A DNA stretch of 64,000 bases. It comes from Sympetrum striolatum (taxonomy: Eukaryota > Arthropoda > Insecta > Odonata > Libellulidae). A model generated the notes under the pieces. The model saw nothing but the letters and a program-made list of their open reading frames with translations, was not told where the DNA came from and searched no databases. The position numbers and the translations under genes are program-made. The stretch spans positions 9,114,001 through 9,178,000 of the forward strand of contig OX388348.1 in assembly GCA_947579665.1 (NCBI GenBank), written 5' to 3'. Positions 34,201 to 46,680 of the stretch are shown in pieces; within the stretch, counting starts at the first letter, position 1, and every line of letters begins with the position of its first letter.

Positions 34201-37200
34201 TCCCTTTTTATAGAAGGGTTGCCCATATGTTCACCTGTGCCCGTTTTTACACCTTTTCCTCTACTACCAAGATATTCGGTTTCGGCAATGGGACATAATA
34301 GTGCCTCCATACTTTGGTATATTATACTGTACATCTCTTTTTTGTTAAACCTTGGATACCAATTCGTTGTAAATGGTGGCGTAGAGTAGAAGACGAAGGA
34401 CAGCTTTAATAATATAATTTTCAAGTTAAAGGAAATCGATAGCACTATTCTGATCACTATTTCATAGATCTTCCATAGTTTAAAATTTCTCAAGCAACAA
34501 TTGATCAAATGCACATTTAGAAGGTTGATGGAGCGTTTTATGGAAAACGATAAATCTTAGCAGTTTTTTTATATTGAGATTCATTGTATGAGTGAGGGTT
34601 GACGGATCCTTGGTATTTCTTGATTTATGTATTCAAGAATGGCTTCCGTTGAGGAATTTCTCTCGCTTTTTCCAATTCCGCTATCGTCTCCATTAGATCC
34701 GATGAATGAGGGAATTTCACCATCCCATTAATCCACTCTACCACTTTACACTGAAATCGGAAGAGCTCTTCAGATTATTAGCACATTCGATTCGACTGTT
34801 ATCGGCTTTTATCAGATTTTAAGTGTTTTGCTCCACTCATTTTCCTCCTCTGATACTTGATAAAGTTTCTTCGAGAGCGTATTCACGAAGAAAGGGTGAA
34901 TGTATCCCCTTTTAAATATCCAAAAATTAGGACTTTCCCTGATCTCCGTCGTAGTAAATGGTAATAATCATTCTCCGCACATATTTAGGTAAAAAAGCTA
35001 TCCTAAAAATTACACCGAAACAAATATTTCCCTGCCTATCAACTACGAAGAGAAGTATGTTTTTTTTCGTAAATTTTAGACTTTTCATATCTAAATTGCA
35101 TTACTTCTTTCAATTATTATTCCATTAATTTTTCCGTTGAGATCGACGGGCACTCCGCTAGTGTTATAAATAAAGTCCTTGAAGATTACATCCGCATACG
35201 CTACTGAAAAGAACTTTATCTCGTGTCCTTTTTTCCCGAAATGAAATATCTTAAAATTTTACGTTACAGTTATCGATTTCGTACTATATATTGGTTCGAA
35301 ACAAATGGATGATCAAAATGAATACTTTTCCATTCTTCAAGGATTCTAATTTGTAAACCACAATCAACCTTTACATTCCTCACCAATTCCGAAATTACGT
35401 ATTTCACAGTAAAAAATCACAGATAAAAATCTTAGCTTATAACTAAAACTTCGTAGTAATTTTATACTGGTGTTGATTAAAATGTCTAATTTACTAAAAA
35501 AACGCTCTTTAATTTTATAAATTGATTTAACATGCTTCCGTTTCAGTTCGAATTAAAAACAACTTCATTGTGACAATTAATTCGTGTTTGCAGTCTGTGT
35601 GAAGTAATTGCTTGATTATGGGGTTGCCTATAATCAACCGGCTGTTCAAATATCAATGTAAAAAGCAATATTTCTTTTCATTTCATTGTGTCATCCCCTT
35701 CTGTTTGACGTTTCTTATTTTGGTAGACTATCGTGTGTAAGCTTTTCACTCAAGAAAGGTGAAATATTGGTCTTTCCTAAAACTATGTATTGATTCAAAA
35801 GATGGTGAGAATGTTGTTATTGCTCGGATTTCATTTTTTCTTCTCCGTAATTGAAATAAATACCACAACTATTTTTATCTTTTTTCCTGCCTTGTACGGC
35901 ATTCGGTGCTGCCAAAAATCCTAGAAAAATAATACTTAGTCAGATGAAAAGCACTCGCAAATGTCCATTTTCATGCCACAGTTTGCATTACACCGCTTCT
36001 TAAGTAAGTGCATGTGATATTTGAAGGTAAGAAAGGACTTGAGAGTGGATTTGAGGCGCATTTACTATTTTAAAAGTTGTGCTTGAATGCAAGTATAGCC
36101 CATAGACGTTCAGACTATACCAAATGGTTACAAATAGCGATATTGTAAATTTATAATTTTAGGGAATGAAATTGCAGCAAATCTACTAATCTTTGCGTCA
36201 ATTTGTTTTGGCCCCATTCAGTCTCTCATCTGGACCGTGCAGTCACATCAAGAATTCGTTCGTTTTCGATCCCATCAGAGGCTGAGAATTACGCTGAGAA
36301 CTAAACAGACACCAGGTCTTTCGTTGGCATTACAATTTTTCAAAACACCCACAGAAGGAGAGATCGACGATTTTCTTCTTCGTGGTCCGATTCTTTTACC
36401 CTAATGATAAACTTCTCTTTTCCACATCTTCCTGTCTTCACCTCGTTCCTCCTCCGTTAATTACTCCACTGACTCAGTTATATATGTGTTTGTTTGGGAT
36501 TCACTTTGCAGATGACCCAATTCATATGGATGAGGCCTATTTCTTCTCAGTCCAAGTGTGACGAATGCATTCGACGCATTGAGAGTCTCGTTAATCGGAG
36601 TTAATTGCATTAGCTATGCAGAAAATCTGGTCTTTAAAAAACTTTAAATATGCTTGAAACGGGTAATTTTCTTTTCTTTTATATTTCAGGAGTTGTAATC
36701 ATCTTTTGAACTATTAATCTATTTATTTTAATTTATGATATATCTTATATTTTATTTCGTTTTAAATCCAAGAAAGATTTAGAATTTTTTAGTGCATTTA
36801 TTTTATGCTCCTAATTCGACAATCAACGTGAAAGCACAGATGTCCATCAAAGATGTCTTACATCAGTAAATAGTTAAGAATGACTAAAGACACACACACT
36901 ATTACTACCAAATATATATAATTCAATTATTATTATTCAATTAATTGCAGTTTTTCGATTTCTTAAAATTTTAGAGGACATAGAAAATCGGTGAAGGTTA
37001 ATTTTAATAATTAAGTCATCCATTTTGAGGTAAGATTTTACTTTCTGGTCATTCTTAATGTGAGCATGGCAAAACTTCTAATCAGTCAGTATTGTGCAAA
37101 AGAAAGTTATATTTCTTTTAGTAGATGAATAATTGGATAATTGAAAAAACAACTTAGCGATAGAAATTTCAACTGTTTGGGACGCCTCTAGATAAATGAG

Positions 37201-40177
37201 AGTACTGCTCAGACGTCTGTTATTCAATTTGTTAATTTATAAAATATGCCACATTTGCGATGTCCTTTACTTTAGATGACAGGCATCTGTTTCGTTTTTG
37301 TATTTTAATTACGTTAATGGGTATTCTGCGAAGGCCTTTTCACTCATTAATACTTTTGATACAAGCATTAAAAATAATCCTTCAATTAATTTTCCGGGAT
37401 GTCACATCGGCGCAAGCATAATTAAAACATGAACTACGAATGCTAGTACAGTTGCGTTAAGCATTTAATCGATTTTGAATTACAGTTTTGAATTGCTATA
37501 AGGTCAAATCTATCATCATTTCAGTTATTTATACGTGATTTTTTTACAGTAAAGATTTAGATTAAAGACGTCATTCGTTTTACTTGAATTTCAATTTTTA
37601 ATGATCATCAAGTGGATACCGATTCTAAATATAGCTCCAATGAACTCGATTTAATAGACATTAGTAAACCGGAAAGCTATTAATGATTAAAAACGGAATA
37701 TTCGTTATTTCCTTGAAATATTTTTCCAAAGTATTTCCAAAAATGCATTTGTATTAAAATTAAAAGGTTTAATTTTGGAATATCCTATTATCTATATTAG
37801 TGTTTTTCATCCATAAAACGCCTAAGATAATGCTGGCTTAAATATGTATTCTACGCAGTTACCGTAGTTTATATTAAATTATTTTCTATTACAATTCATA
37901 CGCAGCTTCTCATGGAATGGTTTTGGAAAAAGCGTCCTTTTAGACGAGGTCTGCAGGAAGTGTTTACGCAATAATCACGTCCTCCACAGAGCACGTCAGT
38001 TTATCCATTAATAGAGTCGTCAGGGAGCAGTCGAAGGAAAACTTGGTTGATTAAAAGAGTGAATGTTTAGGTCGCCCCGTCATCATCTATTTCGGAAACC
38101 AACGTTTGACCGGGGATCCCGCGACTACAGCGACCAGCGTCAGCTCGGGATAATTCGATTACTGCTGTAAATCCAGAATAGTTTTGTATGCTCTTTGTCG
38201 GTGTACTTATGCCTTCACTTCAGATCAAGGAATAAGAAATCTGAAAAAGCGAATTTAATGTGTAAATACCACGTTACGCAATACCTTCTTAAACTGTTCA
38301 TAATTAATGGAAATGATTTCTAATATGTTTTGCGTAAGGTAGGAAAATGCGAAGAAATTACTTTGAGCTTTGTTAAGGCGTACGTATAAGCATACATTTA
38401 AGGTGTCTTTGAAATTCTTCAATTTATTTTTTCGGTGCGTTTTCTAAGAAAAGCCAAAACAGCGACTTAACTTACGTCACTAATGTACGAATCTTGCTTT
38501 TTTATTTTATTTACATCGCGTAATTAATTTCATCCTGATTAATTGTTATTTTGAAAACTTTTGTGACGATAATTTGTGCACTCGACTAGATTAGTGAATC
38601 AGACGTTAACCAACGAAGCGTTTCACAATCGATTTGAAACATTATCGACGTAAGTTACATTTGAAAAACATTTAGTCCTCTAAATATTATCCAAAATCTG
38701 CGGATTTTCTTTTTTGATTCTATTGTACGAACTTCGTATCTTCTCCTAAAATAACGAAAATCATGTATTCCATTTAGGAAAATTCGTGATTCCATCTAAG
38801 ATACATTTGTGATTTTCATTTCATTTGAAATCAGAAGAAATGTGAATCATGTGACAATTCTGCTGCCTCGACCGCTAGCAGCGCATTTATATTTGCTTTT
38901 AAATAACAATTTTATGAATTTTCGCCGAAAAGTACTAAAGTTCACGATGGGGAAAATTTAAAAACAAACCTCGGATTTTCCTTTGCGTCTATTGAATATA
39001 TATCTTGGAAAATGATACAGCTTCAATTTCCCTGGTGTCACTTTTCTAGCTTATTTGTCTCCAGAGAAATATTTTACAGACTGAAATGAGAAAGCACTCA
39101 TCACGAGTACTAATTCATGGTTAGGTGTTATAAATATATGAATAAAACAAACTATTCTCAGTGATTCCTATCACATTATCATAGCTTTGTTTTCAACTTA
39201 AATATGATGAATATTAATTTTCTTTTAATTTTAATTCTGGCGAGGTTTGATGCATTGAAAAGGTCTAACGATTGAAATAATTTGGAAACGGTTGGTGAAC
39301 GATTGACGAAAACTTTGTTTTCTTTGGAAAAATGAAACTTTTACAAAAGTAATTTATTCCGTGATAATTTGTTGAAGATTCCTTCAATTGGAGATTGAAA
39401 CACGAGCGAATGTCTCCAGCGATAGCTCTTCGTGTTTACTCAATTAATTACTCATGTGTGGGAGATCACCCCACTCGGAAGATGAATGGATTCTGTGAGA
39501 CGCGTTAGGGATTAAGAGAAGAAAAAATGGCCGGATGAGAATAACGAATCGTTGGCAAGGAAACCTGCGTTCCTAAGCTCCCGGTTGCTCAACTCGAGAG
39601 AGTTCTCGAAAAGACTCTTTGAGGAGTATTTGGATAAGAATTGAACTAGGATTGGGAGAGAACACACGGTCAGAATTGCGAAAGATGGACTGGTACGATT
39701 AAAATAACATTGAATTATCGTTAGTGTATTAATTATTTGCATATACAAAATATAAAGCAAATCAACCAAGTAAAATTGTTGTTATAAGATGATACAGTGG
39801 GTTGTGAAACTTATTCATGAACTTTGAAGTTTTCATCGAGTGTTATTTTTTGAGAGAAAAGTGATTATTCCGAAAAATTCCAAGAAGATTGCCATACATT
39901 GGAGATATGTGCTATTTAAGAATACGAAATGCGTATTTCTACAAAGTTCGTTCGTTAGATTTAAAAAATATACTTGGTGTTTGACATTACTAGGGCTTCT
40001 TATAACCATTTCCACTGAATTCCAAAACTTTCGCTACAAATTATTGACTCTAACTCCACAAGATATGAGCAAAGTTATGAAAGGAAATAATTAGCAGGAC
40101 ATTTATTACGTGGGACATTAGAAAAGAGATGGCTCAATAGAGATATTGGTGGTAGTACACCCATGAGACGGAGTAAA
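34201..40177. other. 6-kb gene desert
   Basis: Very AT-rich; between 34514 and 39512 no open frame reaches 60 codons. I recognise no transposon ends, RNA genes or tandem arrays. It could be intronic or intergenic. Confidence 0.5.
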
Positions 40178-40182
40178 CAGCG
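40178..40182. repeat. Left 5-bp target duplication of the Transib element (CAGCG)
   Basis: CAGCG directly precedes the terminal CACAGTG; the identical CAGCG follows the right end at 43492-43496. A five-base, GC-rich duplication is characteristic of Transib insertion. Confidence 0.85.
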
Positions 40183-40925
40183 CACAGTGGGCTAGAATCG
40201 AAAAAACCTGGACAAGGGGCTAAAAATGGTTTTTATGAGTGCGGTTATTGAAACTTGGCATAGTTATTGCAAAATTATTATATTTTATGTTCCCGCTCGT
40301 CGTATTTTAAAATATTCAGGCATCAAATAGATACAGGGCGTCAAACTTGAGAAATGTTCACGAAAACGAGAAGTTTCGGATTTTTCGGAATAACGTTCAA
40401 GTTCGTTGATATATAGTTGCTTTTGAGAGAAATTGTTGGAAAAACCAACACAACAGTAATCTAGCATTACTCTTTGTCTTTCAACTCGCTGAATGTTTCA
40501 TGCTCTAAGATGATTCTTTGGTTATTTAAAGCAACAAAATGGCGGACACCTTTTACGGACAAATTTCGAGATAAAGTAAGGAAATCAACTAGGTAAACAG
40601 CAATGGACTATCAAGTCTCTTATACTACATCAATCTACAAGGCTTCTAGATATGGAATCTGAAGAGACTGTTTCATTTCACCTGCTACCCTGTGATTGTG
40701 TTGGACTTTTCCTAAGCGCTGCGCGGTCCGGCTGGGCGCCGTAGAATACCCAAATCCGGTTTCGGTGTCTTTTTGGTTAGGTTGAGTCGAAAATTTGGCT
40801 TCTTTTATGTTAAATTCTTGAAAATCATACTAAAAACTTATTTTAATACACTTTAAGATATGAATTTGAGACCATTACTTTCGATAATAAATGCGCAATT
40901 GAGAAATTTTGGGACATTAGGGAAA
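40183..40925. repeat. Left terminal inverted repeat of the Transib element
   Basis: A ~740-bp arm that is the near-identical reverse complement of ~42755-43491. It ends with the CACAGTG heptamer and, 10 bp inside it, GAAAAAACC, similar to a recombination-signal nonamer. Most described Transib elements have much shorter TIRs. Confidence 0.9.
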
Positions 40926-41009
40926 TTGTTTGTTAGTTAGTTTAATACGTATAGAAACCCTAAAATTGTAAATATTAATTGTAATTAATGTATTTCATTG
41001 CATTATTAA

Positions 41010-41530
41010 GTGCCTCCCACTCTGTCGTCAGAAGATTCTCCATCTGAATCCTCGGATTCAATTAACTCACTCTCTCGGTCGTCGATGATGAGGAGATTTC
41101 TTAACTCTGTTGTTAGGATCCTTTTCTTCTTGGATTTCAATTTGCCTTACATAGTAAACCTAGCATCTGATGTTAGCAGCAGCCTTTTATTAAATCCTCA
41201 TTAGTGGCTATTGTCGAGTGTCTCCTCGTGAATCTTTCCCGAAACCTCCTGATATCCTTGTTTCTAGCTTCCATGACTTCTTCTGATAGCTCTCCCAACG
41301 GAAGAATCGCATCTTTGTATATTTCTGTTCCGTGAATAATTACTTTATGTACTGTTGGAAGCATATAGTACCATAGATACAAATTTACGTAGAGACAGGC
41401 AGTATCCCAGCAGTAACATGAAAAAATGGAAAATATTTTCCATCTTCGCAATGATCTTCGTCTCCTTCTTCCATTGAAGGAGAATTGGCTGCCTAAAAAT
41501 GTTGAGGATGGCCGTGAATTTGACCATATT
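41010..41530 (-). pseudogene. Transib transposase, C-terminal part, frameshifted
   Basis: On the minus strand the reading from 41530 down gives VKFTAILNI, then (other frame, 41451-41173) YYMLPTVHKVIIHGTEI, AILPLGELSEEVMEARNKD, IRRFRERFTRRHS and ATNEDLIK. After another shift it gives LLLTSDA and an acidic tail (RESELIESEDSDGESSDD). The SEE-x(3)-EARNKD and R-x(3)-T-N-x-D blocks are a signature of the Transib transposase C-terminus. At least two frameshifts separate the pieces. The tail's plus-strand open frame at 41010-41204 is a shadow. Confidence 0.8.
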
Positions 41531-41631
41531 ATTTCACCTTAATGTAATATAATATCCAAAATTATTGAAATTACTAGATGAAAATTGTCTTTCTATTAAG
41601 TTTAAGTTTTGAATGAAACGCTTAATTAGTG

Positions 41632-42000
41632 CTATTCACCTGTATTATCGTTGACTAAACGGAGAGGAACGAGAGATCTCACGAATAAGAACTCGTACGA
41701 TTTTCCTTCCTGTTGCCATCCTTGCTTAGAAAATACAGTGCCCGAGCATCCATCGAAACCATATTTGCAGGTTAAAGAGCATTTGATTTTGCGCTTTGAG
41801 GCTTGTGCAGTTGATACTGAAGCTACAATTCTTGACGCTGTATGTGGTAGCAGAGATAGCAAATTCACTTCGCTAGTCTCTTCCGAAACGGAAATCCCTT
41901 CTGGATATGGAGCAAGGCAGTAAGTTCCTAAGAGAATCATTCACATCAGAGTTTGATCTTCTGCGAATCCAAAAATTCAGCAGATGATTCTTTCGATCAA
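41632..42000 (-). pseudogene. Transib transposase, region around the first catalytic aspartate
   Basis: The minus-strand frame 41940-41632 reads PEGISVSEETSEVNLLSLL, HTASRIV, then CKYGFDGCSGTVFSKQGW and FVRSLVPLRLVN. The G-x-D-G-x-S-G block is where the first Asp of the DDE triad lies in Transib and, by homology, in RAG1. The Asp is present in this copy. The frame breaks near 41940, and an overlapping frame (42100-41873) carries earlier sequence in another phase. Product not expected to be made. Confidence 0.75.
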
Positions 42001-42754
42001 AGATTGATTTGGTTTCCTTCACTTTTATAATTACTTGATGAACCACCAATCGAGTAATTTCGGAAAAATGCATTTCACAAAAAACAATCCTATGTTTCAA
42101 TAAACTTCAAGTAAAAGCCTATTTAAAAACGGGAAATAAATAAGGATCTGTTGCTAAATTCTCCATGTTGAATGATGAAAAGTACCCAATGCACTACTTA
42201 GATACGCAATTTTCGGCATAAAAACATTTAAGATTCCTATCACTCCTGGTAAAAAATATCAAATTTTCTAAAAATCTTATTTAGACGCCATTTACCCATA
42301 TTTTTCTTATTTTAATAAATTACTCATTTATATGAGATGGATCAGCTTGAGATTTCCAAATAACAGCCCCAGGGCAAACGGATCGTCGTTGTATCTCGTG
42401 GGGTCTCTTGAAGCCAAAATACTGTGGCAGGATATCCAAAAACCAAAAGCACAAGAAACTAACTTTTCGCCTTCAAAGAAAGACTAAAACTGAAACTTCC
42501 AAAATATTTTCTCTTTCCTAACAACTCCGAAGGCACGTGCCCAATAGCCCTAGCAAAGGGGCGGATGCGTACAGATGTTGGCATTGCACTAGAGTGCCGT
42601 AATCCGTACTTAACTCAGGGCCCATAAAATAAGGGCCGGCTAAATTGGCAGATGAGAAGATTTCTCAATTCTGCTAACAGTATTTTCGACCAGCATAGAA
42701 AATATAAAGTTCGCCAGAGTAATTTTTACTGGTAAAAATATAATATAGACCAAT

Positions 42755-43491
42755 GTCTCTAATGTGCCAAAATGTCTCAATTCCGCATTTATTATCGAAA
42801 GTAATGGTCTCAAATTCATATCTTAAAGTGTATTAAAATAAGTTTTTAATATGATTTGCCAGAATTTAACATAAAAGAAGCCAAATTTTTGACTCAACAT
42901 AACCAAAAAGACACCGAAACCATATTTAAGGATTCTACGGCGCCCAGCCGGACCGCGCAGCGCTTAGGAAAAGTCCACCGCAATCACAGGGTAGCAGGTG
43001 AAACAGTCTCTTCAGATTCCATATCTAGAAGCCTTGCAGATTGATGTGGCATAAGAGACTTGATAGTCCATTGCTGTTTACCTAGTTGATTTCCTTACTT
43101 TATCTCGAAATTTGTCCGTAAAAGGTGTCCGCCATTTTGTTGCTTTAAATAACCAAAGAATCATCTTAGAGCATGAAACATTCAGCGAGTTGAAAGACAA
43201 AGAGTAATGCTAGATTACTGTTGTGTTGGTTTTTCCAACAATTTCTCTCAAAAGCAACTATATATCAACGAACTTGAACGTTATTCCGAAAAATCCGAAA
43301 CTTCTCGTTTTCGTGAACATTTCTCAAGTTTGACGCCCTGTATCTATTTGATGCCTGAATATTTTAAAATACGACGAGCGGGAACATAAAATATAATCAT
43401 TTTGCAATAACTATGCCAAGTTTCAATAACCGCACTCATAAAAACCATTTTTAGCCCCTTGTCCAGGTTTTTTCGATTCTAGCCCACTGTG
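42755..43491. repeat. Right terminal inverted repeat of the Transib element
   Basis: Reverse-complement copy of the left arm, including a GC-rich block (GCGCCCAGCCGGACCGCGC) and the outer CACAGTG. It holds the same 60-codon frame (43207-43389, plus) as the left arm (40467-40285, minus), beginning MLDYCCVGFSNNF. Confidence 0.9.
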
Positions 43492-43519
43492 CAGCGTAAT
43501 ACTGAACTCACAGGGTGGG

Positions 43520-43602
43520 TTAAAAAAAGTACAGAGCTAGTCGTAGGGCTTGACTCTTGGGGAGGGTTTGAACCCCTAAAACCCCCCCTCGCTGCGCCAC
43601 TG
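43520..43602 (-). mobile_element. Fragment of a CAGTGGCG-ended MITE
   Basis: The minus strand starts CAGTGGCGCAGCGAGGGGGG, then GGGGTTCAAACCC, the style of end seen in many hAT-like MITEs. Only one end is recognisable and no duplication was found. Confidence 0.4.
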
Positions 43603-43799
43603 GTTTGTGTCCATGATATGTGAATCCCTCTGCCATATTCAAGAAGTTGTCTGTGGAAGGGCTGAGAATGAGGCATACTAGGCAAGATGAGGAGTGAGTT
43701 ACCTTTCCGTGCCGTGTCCTCGCAATTGATTCCAACACTTCAAAGTAACGAGGACTTTATTTGGCAAATTTCGTCTGATGGAATATCCCTTATAATCAA

Positions 43800-43885
43800 T
43801 CCATGTCGCGAACGCAAGCAACTACGCCCTATCTAGGATTCGAACCCTGGACCCGGCGGCACGCTACCGTGGCCAGCGGACATAA
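43800..43885 (-). repeat. tRNA-derived SINE fragment
   Basis: The minus strand reads GGCCACGGTAGCGTGCCGC, then GGGTCCAGGGTTCGAATCCT. The second block is a consensus Pol III B box in a T-arm-like hairpin, and the first resembles a weak A box about 30 bp upstream. No complete cloverleaf forms, so it is a SINE head rather than a tRNA gene. Confidence 0.5.
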
Positions 43886-43966
43886 GCAATTCGGCCTCAC
43901 TCATAAAGAAATGGCAAAGAAAGAGTTAAAAAGCAGAATAGATACCGCATTTTATTGCACTAGGGC

Positions 43967-44253
43967 AGGGTTTCCCAAACTTTTTCTGCAATGGAACACT
44001 TTGCAAACCTGGGAAATTTTAACGGAACACTAAGCTTACATTTAGGTTAGGTAAATCTTCTTCTAATTATTTATTTGGTAATTATTTTTAAACATAAAAC
44101 GATAATATTGTAATCAAAACTTAAAATATGAATCAATTAAGCATTTAATGTCTTATTCTCCAATTCTCCATTGACACTCCAAATTGTCGCGGAACACCTA
44201 TTCAGGTTCAGCGGAACACCGGTGATCCTAGGAGCATAGTTTGGGAAACCCTG
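43967..44253. mobile_element. 287-bp hAT-type MITE with 8-bp target duplication
   Basis: The ends are CAGGGTTTCCCAAACT and, on the opposite strand, CAGGGTTTCCCAAACTAT. The flanks CACTAGGG (43959-43966) and CTCTAGGG (44254-44261) match at 7 of 8 bases. No coding content. Typical hAT non-autonomous element. Confidence 0.88.
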
Positions 44254-44261
44254 CTCTAGGG

Positions 44262-46590
44262 GATCACAACCACAAGCCGAGGAAGCAAAGGACTGACAGT
44301 ATTCTATTATAAACAGAGAGGTCAAAGAATGGAATCTGCTGCCTGAGGAGGTCTTCAAACCCTTACCGAAAAATGGGAGTTTAAAAGTAGATGCTGTAGT
44401 TTATTTAATTAATAGGATTGAATATGTTATGTAATATTTGGATATTTTTAAACGCGACGATGTAAAAACGATGAATTGACATTTTGGCCTGAAATGTAAC
44501 ATAGTAAACTGTGAAATATAGTTTTTTTTTGTTAGAGGATATATGTTGAGTGCATGTTTTGGTGGGGTACAGGGGAAATGTATGTAAATTCGATCTTGTA
44601 GTTTTGCAGTAATCGAATACTGTCTGACGGTAGTGATGATGATTTCGTGTGTGGGATTGGGGTTAGAATTAATTCGTACATAGACAATGGTCGAAAAAAA
44701 AAAAGAAATTCCACTTGCAGCATATTTAGTAATGATAAATAAATAATCAAAAGTAAATGAAAGAAAAATAATAATAATAATAATAACTCACATAATAACC
44801 AGATGCTCAATAAACGCCGCATAGCGATAGTTTCGAAAAATTAAATGTTTTCGGACGCTCAGATTTCGGAAGAAATCCCCATTTTTTTCCCAACTCCCAA
44901 AAAAATTATAAAATAGAATTTAGTCTAGATATGGTCGCAGGATCATTTTTGTCGTTGCAATCCGTTATTGTGTCGCAGTCGCTTCCTGCGCATATGCAAT
45001 GAGTCAAACTGGTTTTAGCGTTTCGAGAAGCGACGAGCACCGCATCTCAATTGGAAGAAGCGGAAATCGAGTCGACGCCCAAGGCGCTCTCCCAAATACA
45101 TATTAGCAATTAAATGAAGAGGTCGATTATGTCAGCGATGCATTGATTAGTGCGGTCACGCCTTTATCCTCCTTCGAATACCGAAGTCACCCGCGAACTC
45201 GTCCTTAGTGTTCCTTCAAACATATCTCGATATACTCATTTGTTGATTGCCGAAGAAAAATGTGTCTTCCATACACTTTTTTCTGGGTTTTGTCGATGGG
45301 CTTGGTTATGAGTGATCTCTTTTGATTCATCTGGTCATTGTGTTGCGCTTATTTGGACTTGATCCTCTTTCTGCTTCGGTGAGGAAAGGAAAGCAACAAT
45401 GAGAATGGAAACGGTTTAAAATTCACTTGGAAACTAATTTTTATGTAAGTTAAGTAAGAACGCGTCGATTCTACCGGATGTTATGTTTTAGACGAAGTTG
45501 TGCATGTGCATTTTGATAGGTTCGTGTGCCTTCTTATAGCCTATGCAATGTCTCGTAACTTCCTCATTTCGTAAGTTCAAAGTTTCTCACTCATTCAGCG
45601 AAACACAACAAGGGGTTAAATCTTTTCCTCAATCGAGACCTCTATTTATCAGTTCCTTTCGTTTCATGGGAGCCTCTTTGGACAAGGTTATTATTTTATG
45701 AACCTCATCTTTGCATCTCAAGAAAGAGTGCTATTGAAGTAATAGAATTTATCCATCTGTTCTAGTTCTTCCCCATCAACCCCCGATCATTTATTTAGGT
45801 TTCTTTTACTTGGTAATCCTCAGGAGCTTTAGGTTTATTTACTTTGATTTTTGTCCCAAACTTTTCTTTCATCATTTATTCATTTATCAGAATTCGTAAC
45901 CCCTTTACGGATTCGTACTCGATAGCGTTGTCGTCTGCATGACTTGTCGATGGAAATAATTAGATGGAAGTACGCCCCTCAGGATGAACACCACCGTTTT
46001 GATGGTTTCCGCTAAAATCTTTTGAACCACATTGGAATTCCTTCTTCTGATTAGTATCCATGTGGCGACAGATGACTCACATTCAGAAACTTATCGCTTC
46101 CCGGAGAAGCTCATTGAAATGACGAAAAGGAGCGGATTTTCCGTTACATCATCCGAATATTCAAATGTCTTTTTTTATTGTATCCTTTAAGAGCTTCCCT
46201 CCCTCCGCATTGTTTTCCCATTTTTCTCACGCCTTAACAGTAACAATGGCGTCGTCACCCAGGAAATGCCCGACAAGTTCATTTCTTTCTTGGAGCTCCA
46301 TTAACTTCCCTGATTCCTTGAACAGCTGTCACCGACGCGGTGATTCCCCTGCTATTTTAACCCGCGTGATTACACACTCGGCTTCATTAAATCTTTCTTC
46401 CTCACCGCAAAGAATTCTTAAGACATAATCGTTGTATTCGGAGAAAGGGACTTCATGGCCCGTATTCCACTTTCAGGGGGCTTCTGCCCGTTGTACCATC
46501 TAGAAATTTTAGGGAGTATTAGAGGTGCGACCCCATTTCTCCTTTTATATAATTCTTAAGGATGAATTTGAATAATGTGGAAGAAACCGC
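44262..46590. other. Stretch with microsatellite only
   Basis: (AAT)n at 44767-44789 and AT-rich DNA. A G+C-richer zone at 44960-45110 and a pyrimidine-rich open frame at 46165-46428 match nothing I recognise. Confidence 0.4.
44767..44789. repeat. (AAT)n microsatellite
   Basis: Seven AAT/TAA triplets in a row. Confidence 0.9.
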
Positions 46591-46604
46591 TTCTAAGTGC
46601 GGCT

Positions 46605-46680
46605 GCTTTGCGCGTCTGCCAATCGGTCGGAGCAATCGCTCTGCAAGTGGAGGATCCGGGTTCGAGCATCGGTCTTGTTA
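46605..46680 (+). repeat. tRNA-derived SINE fragment
   Basis: It contains 'tctgccaatcggtcggagc' (D-arm-like) followed 36 bp later by GATCCGGGTTCGAGCATCGG, a B-box-like T arm with CCG/CGG closing. No acceptor stem pairs, so it is not a functional tRNA. Confidence 0.4.

Larger units (their letters stand above)
40183..43491 (-). mobile_element. Transib DNA transposon, degenerate, with ~740-bp terminal inverted repeats
   Basis: The 3309-bp element is bounded by CAGCG target duplications. Both ends start CACAGTGGGCTAGAATCG followed by AAAAAACC. The inverted ends match almost base for base from 40183 to ~40925 and from ~42755 to 43491. Between them, the minus strand encodes pieces of a Transib transposase. 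The 5-bp GC-rich duplication, the CAC-starting end and the protein motifs agree on the superfamily. Transib is the DNA-transposon relative of RAG1/RAG2, and CACAGTG is identical to the heptamer of V(D)J recombination signals. Frameshifts and stops show that it is inactive. Confidence 0.9.
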
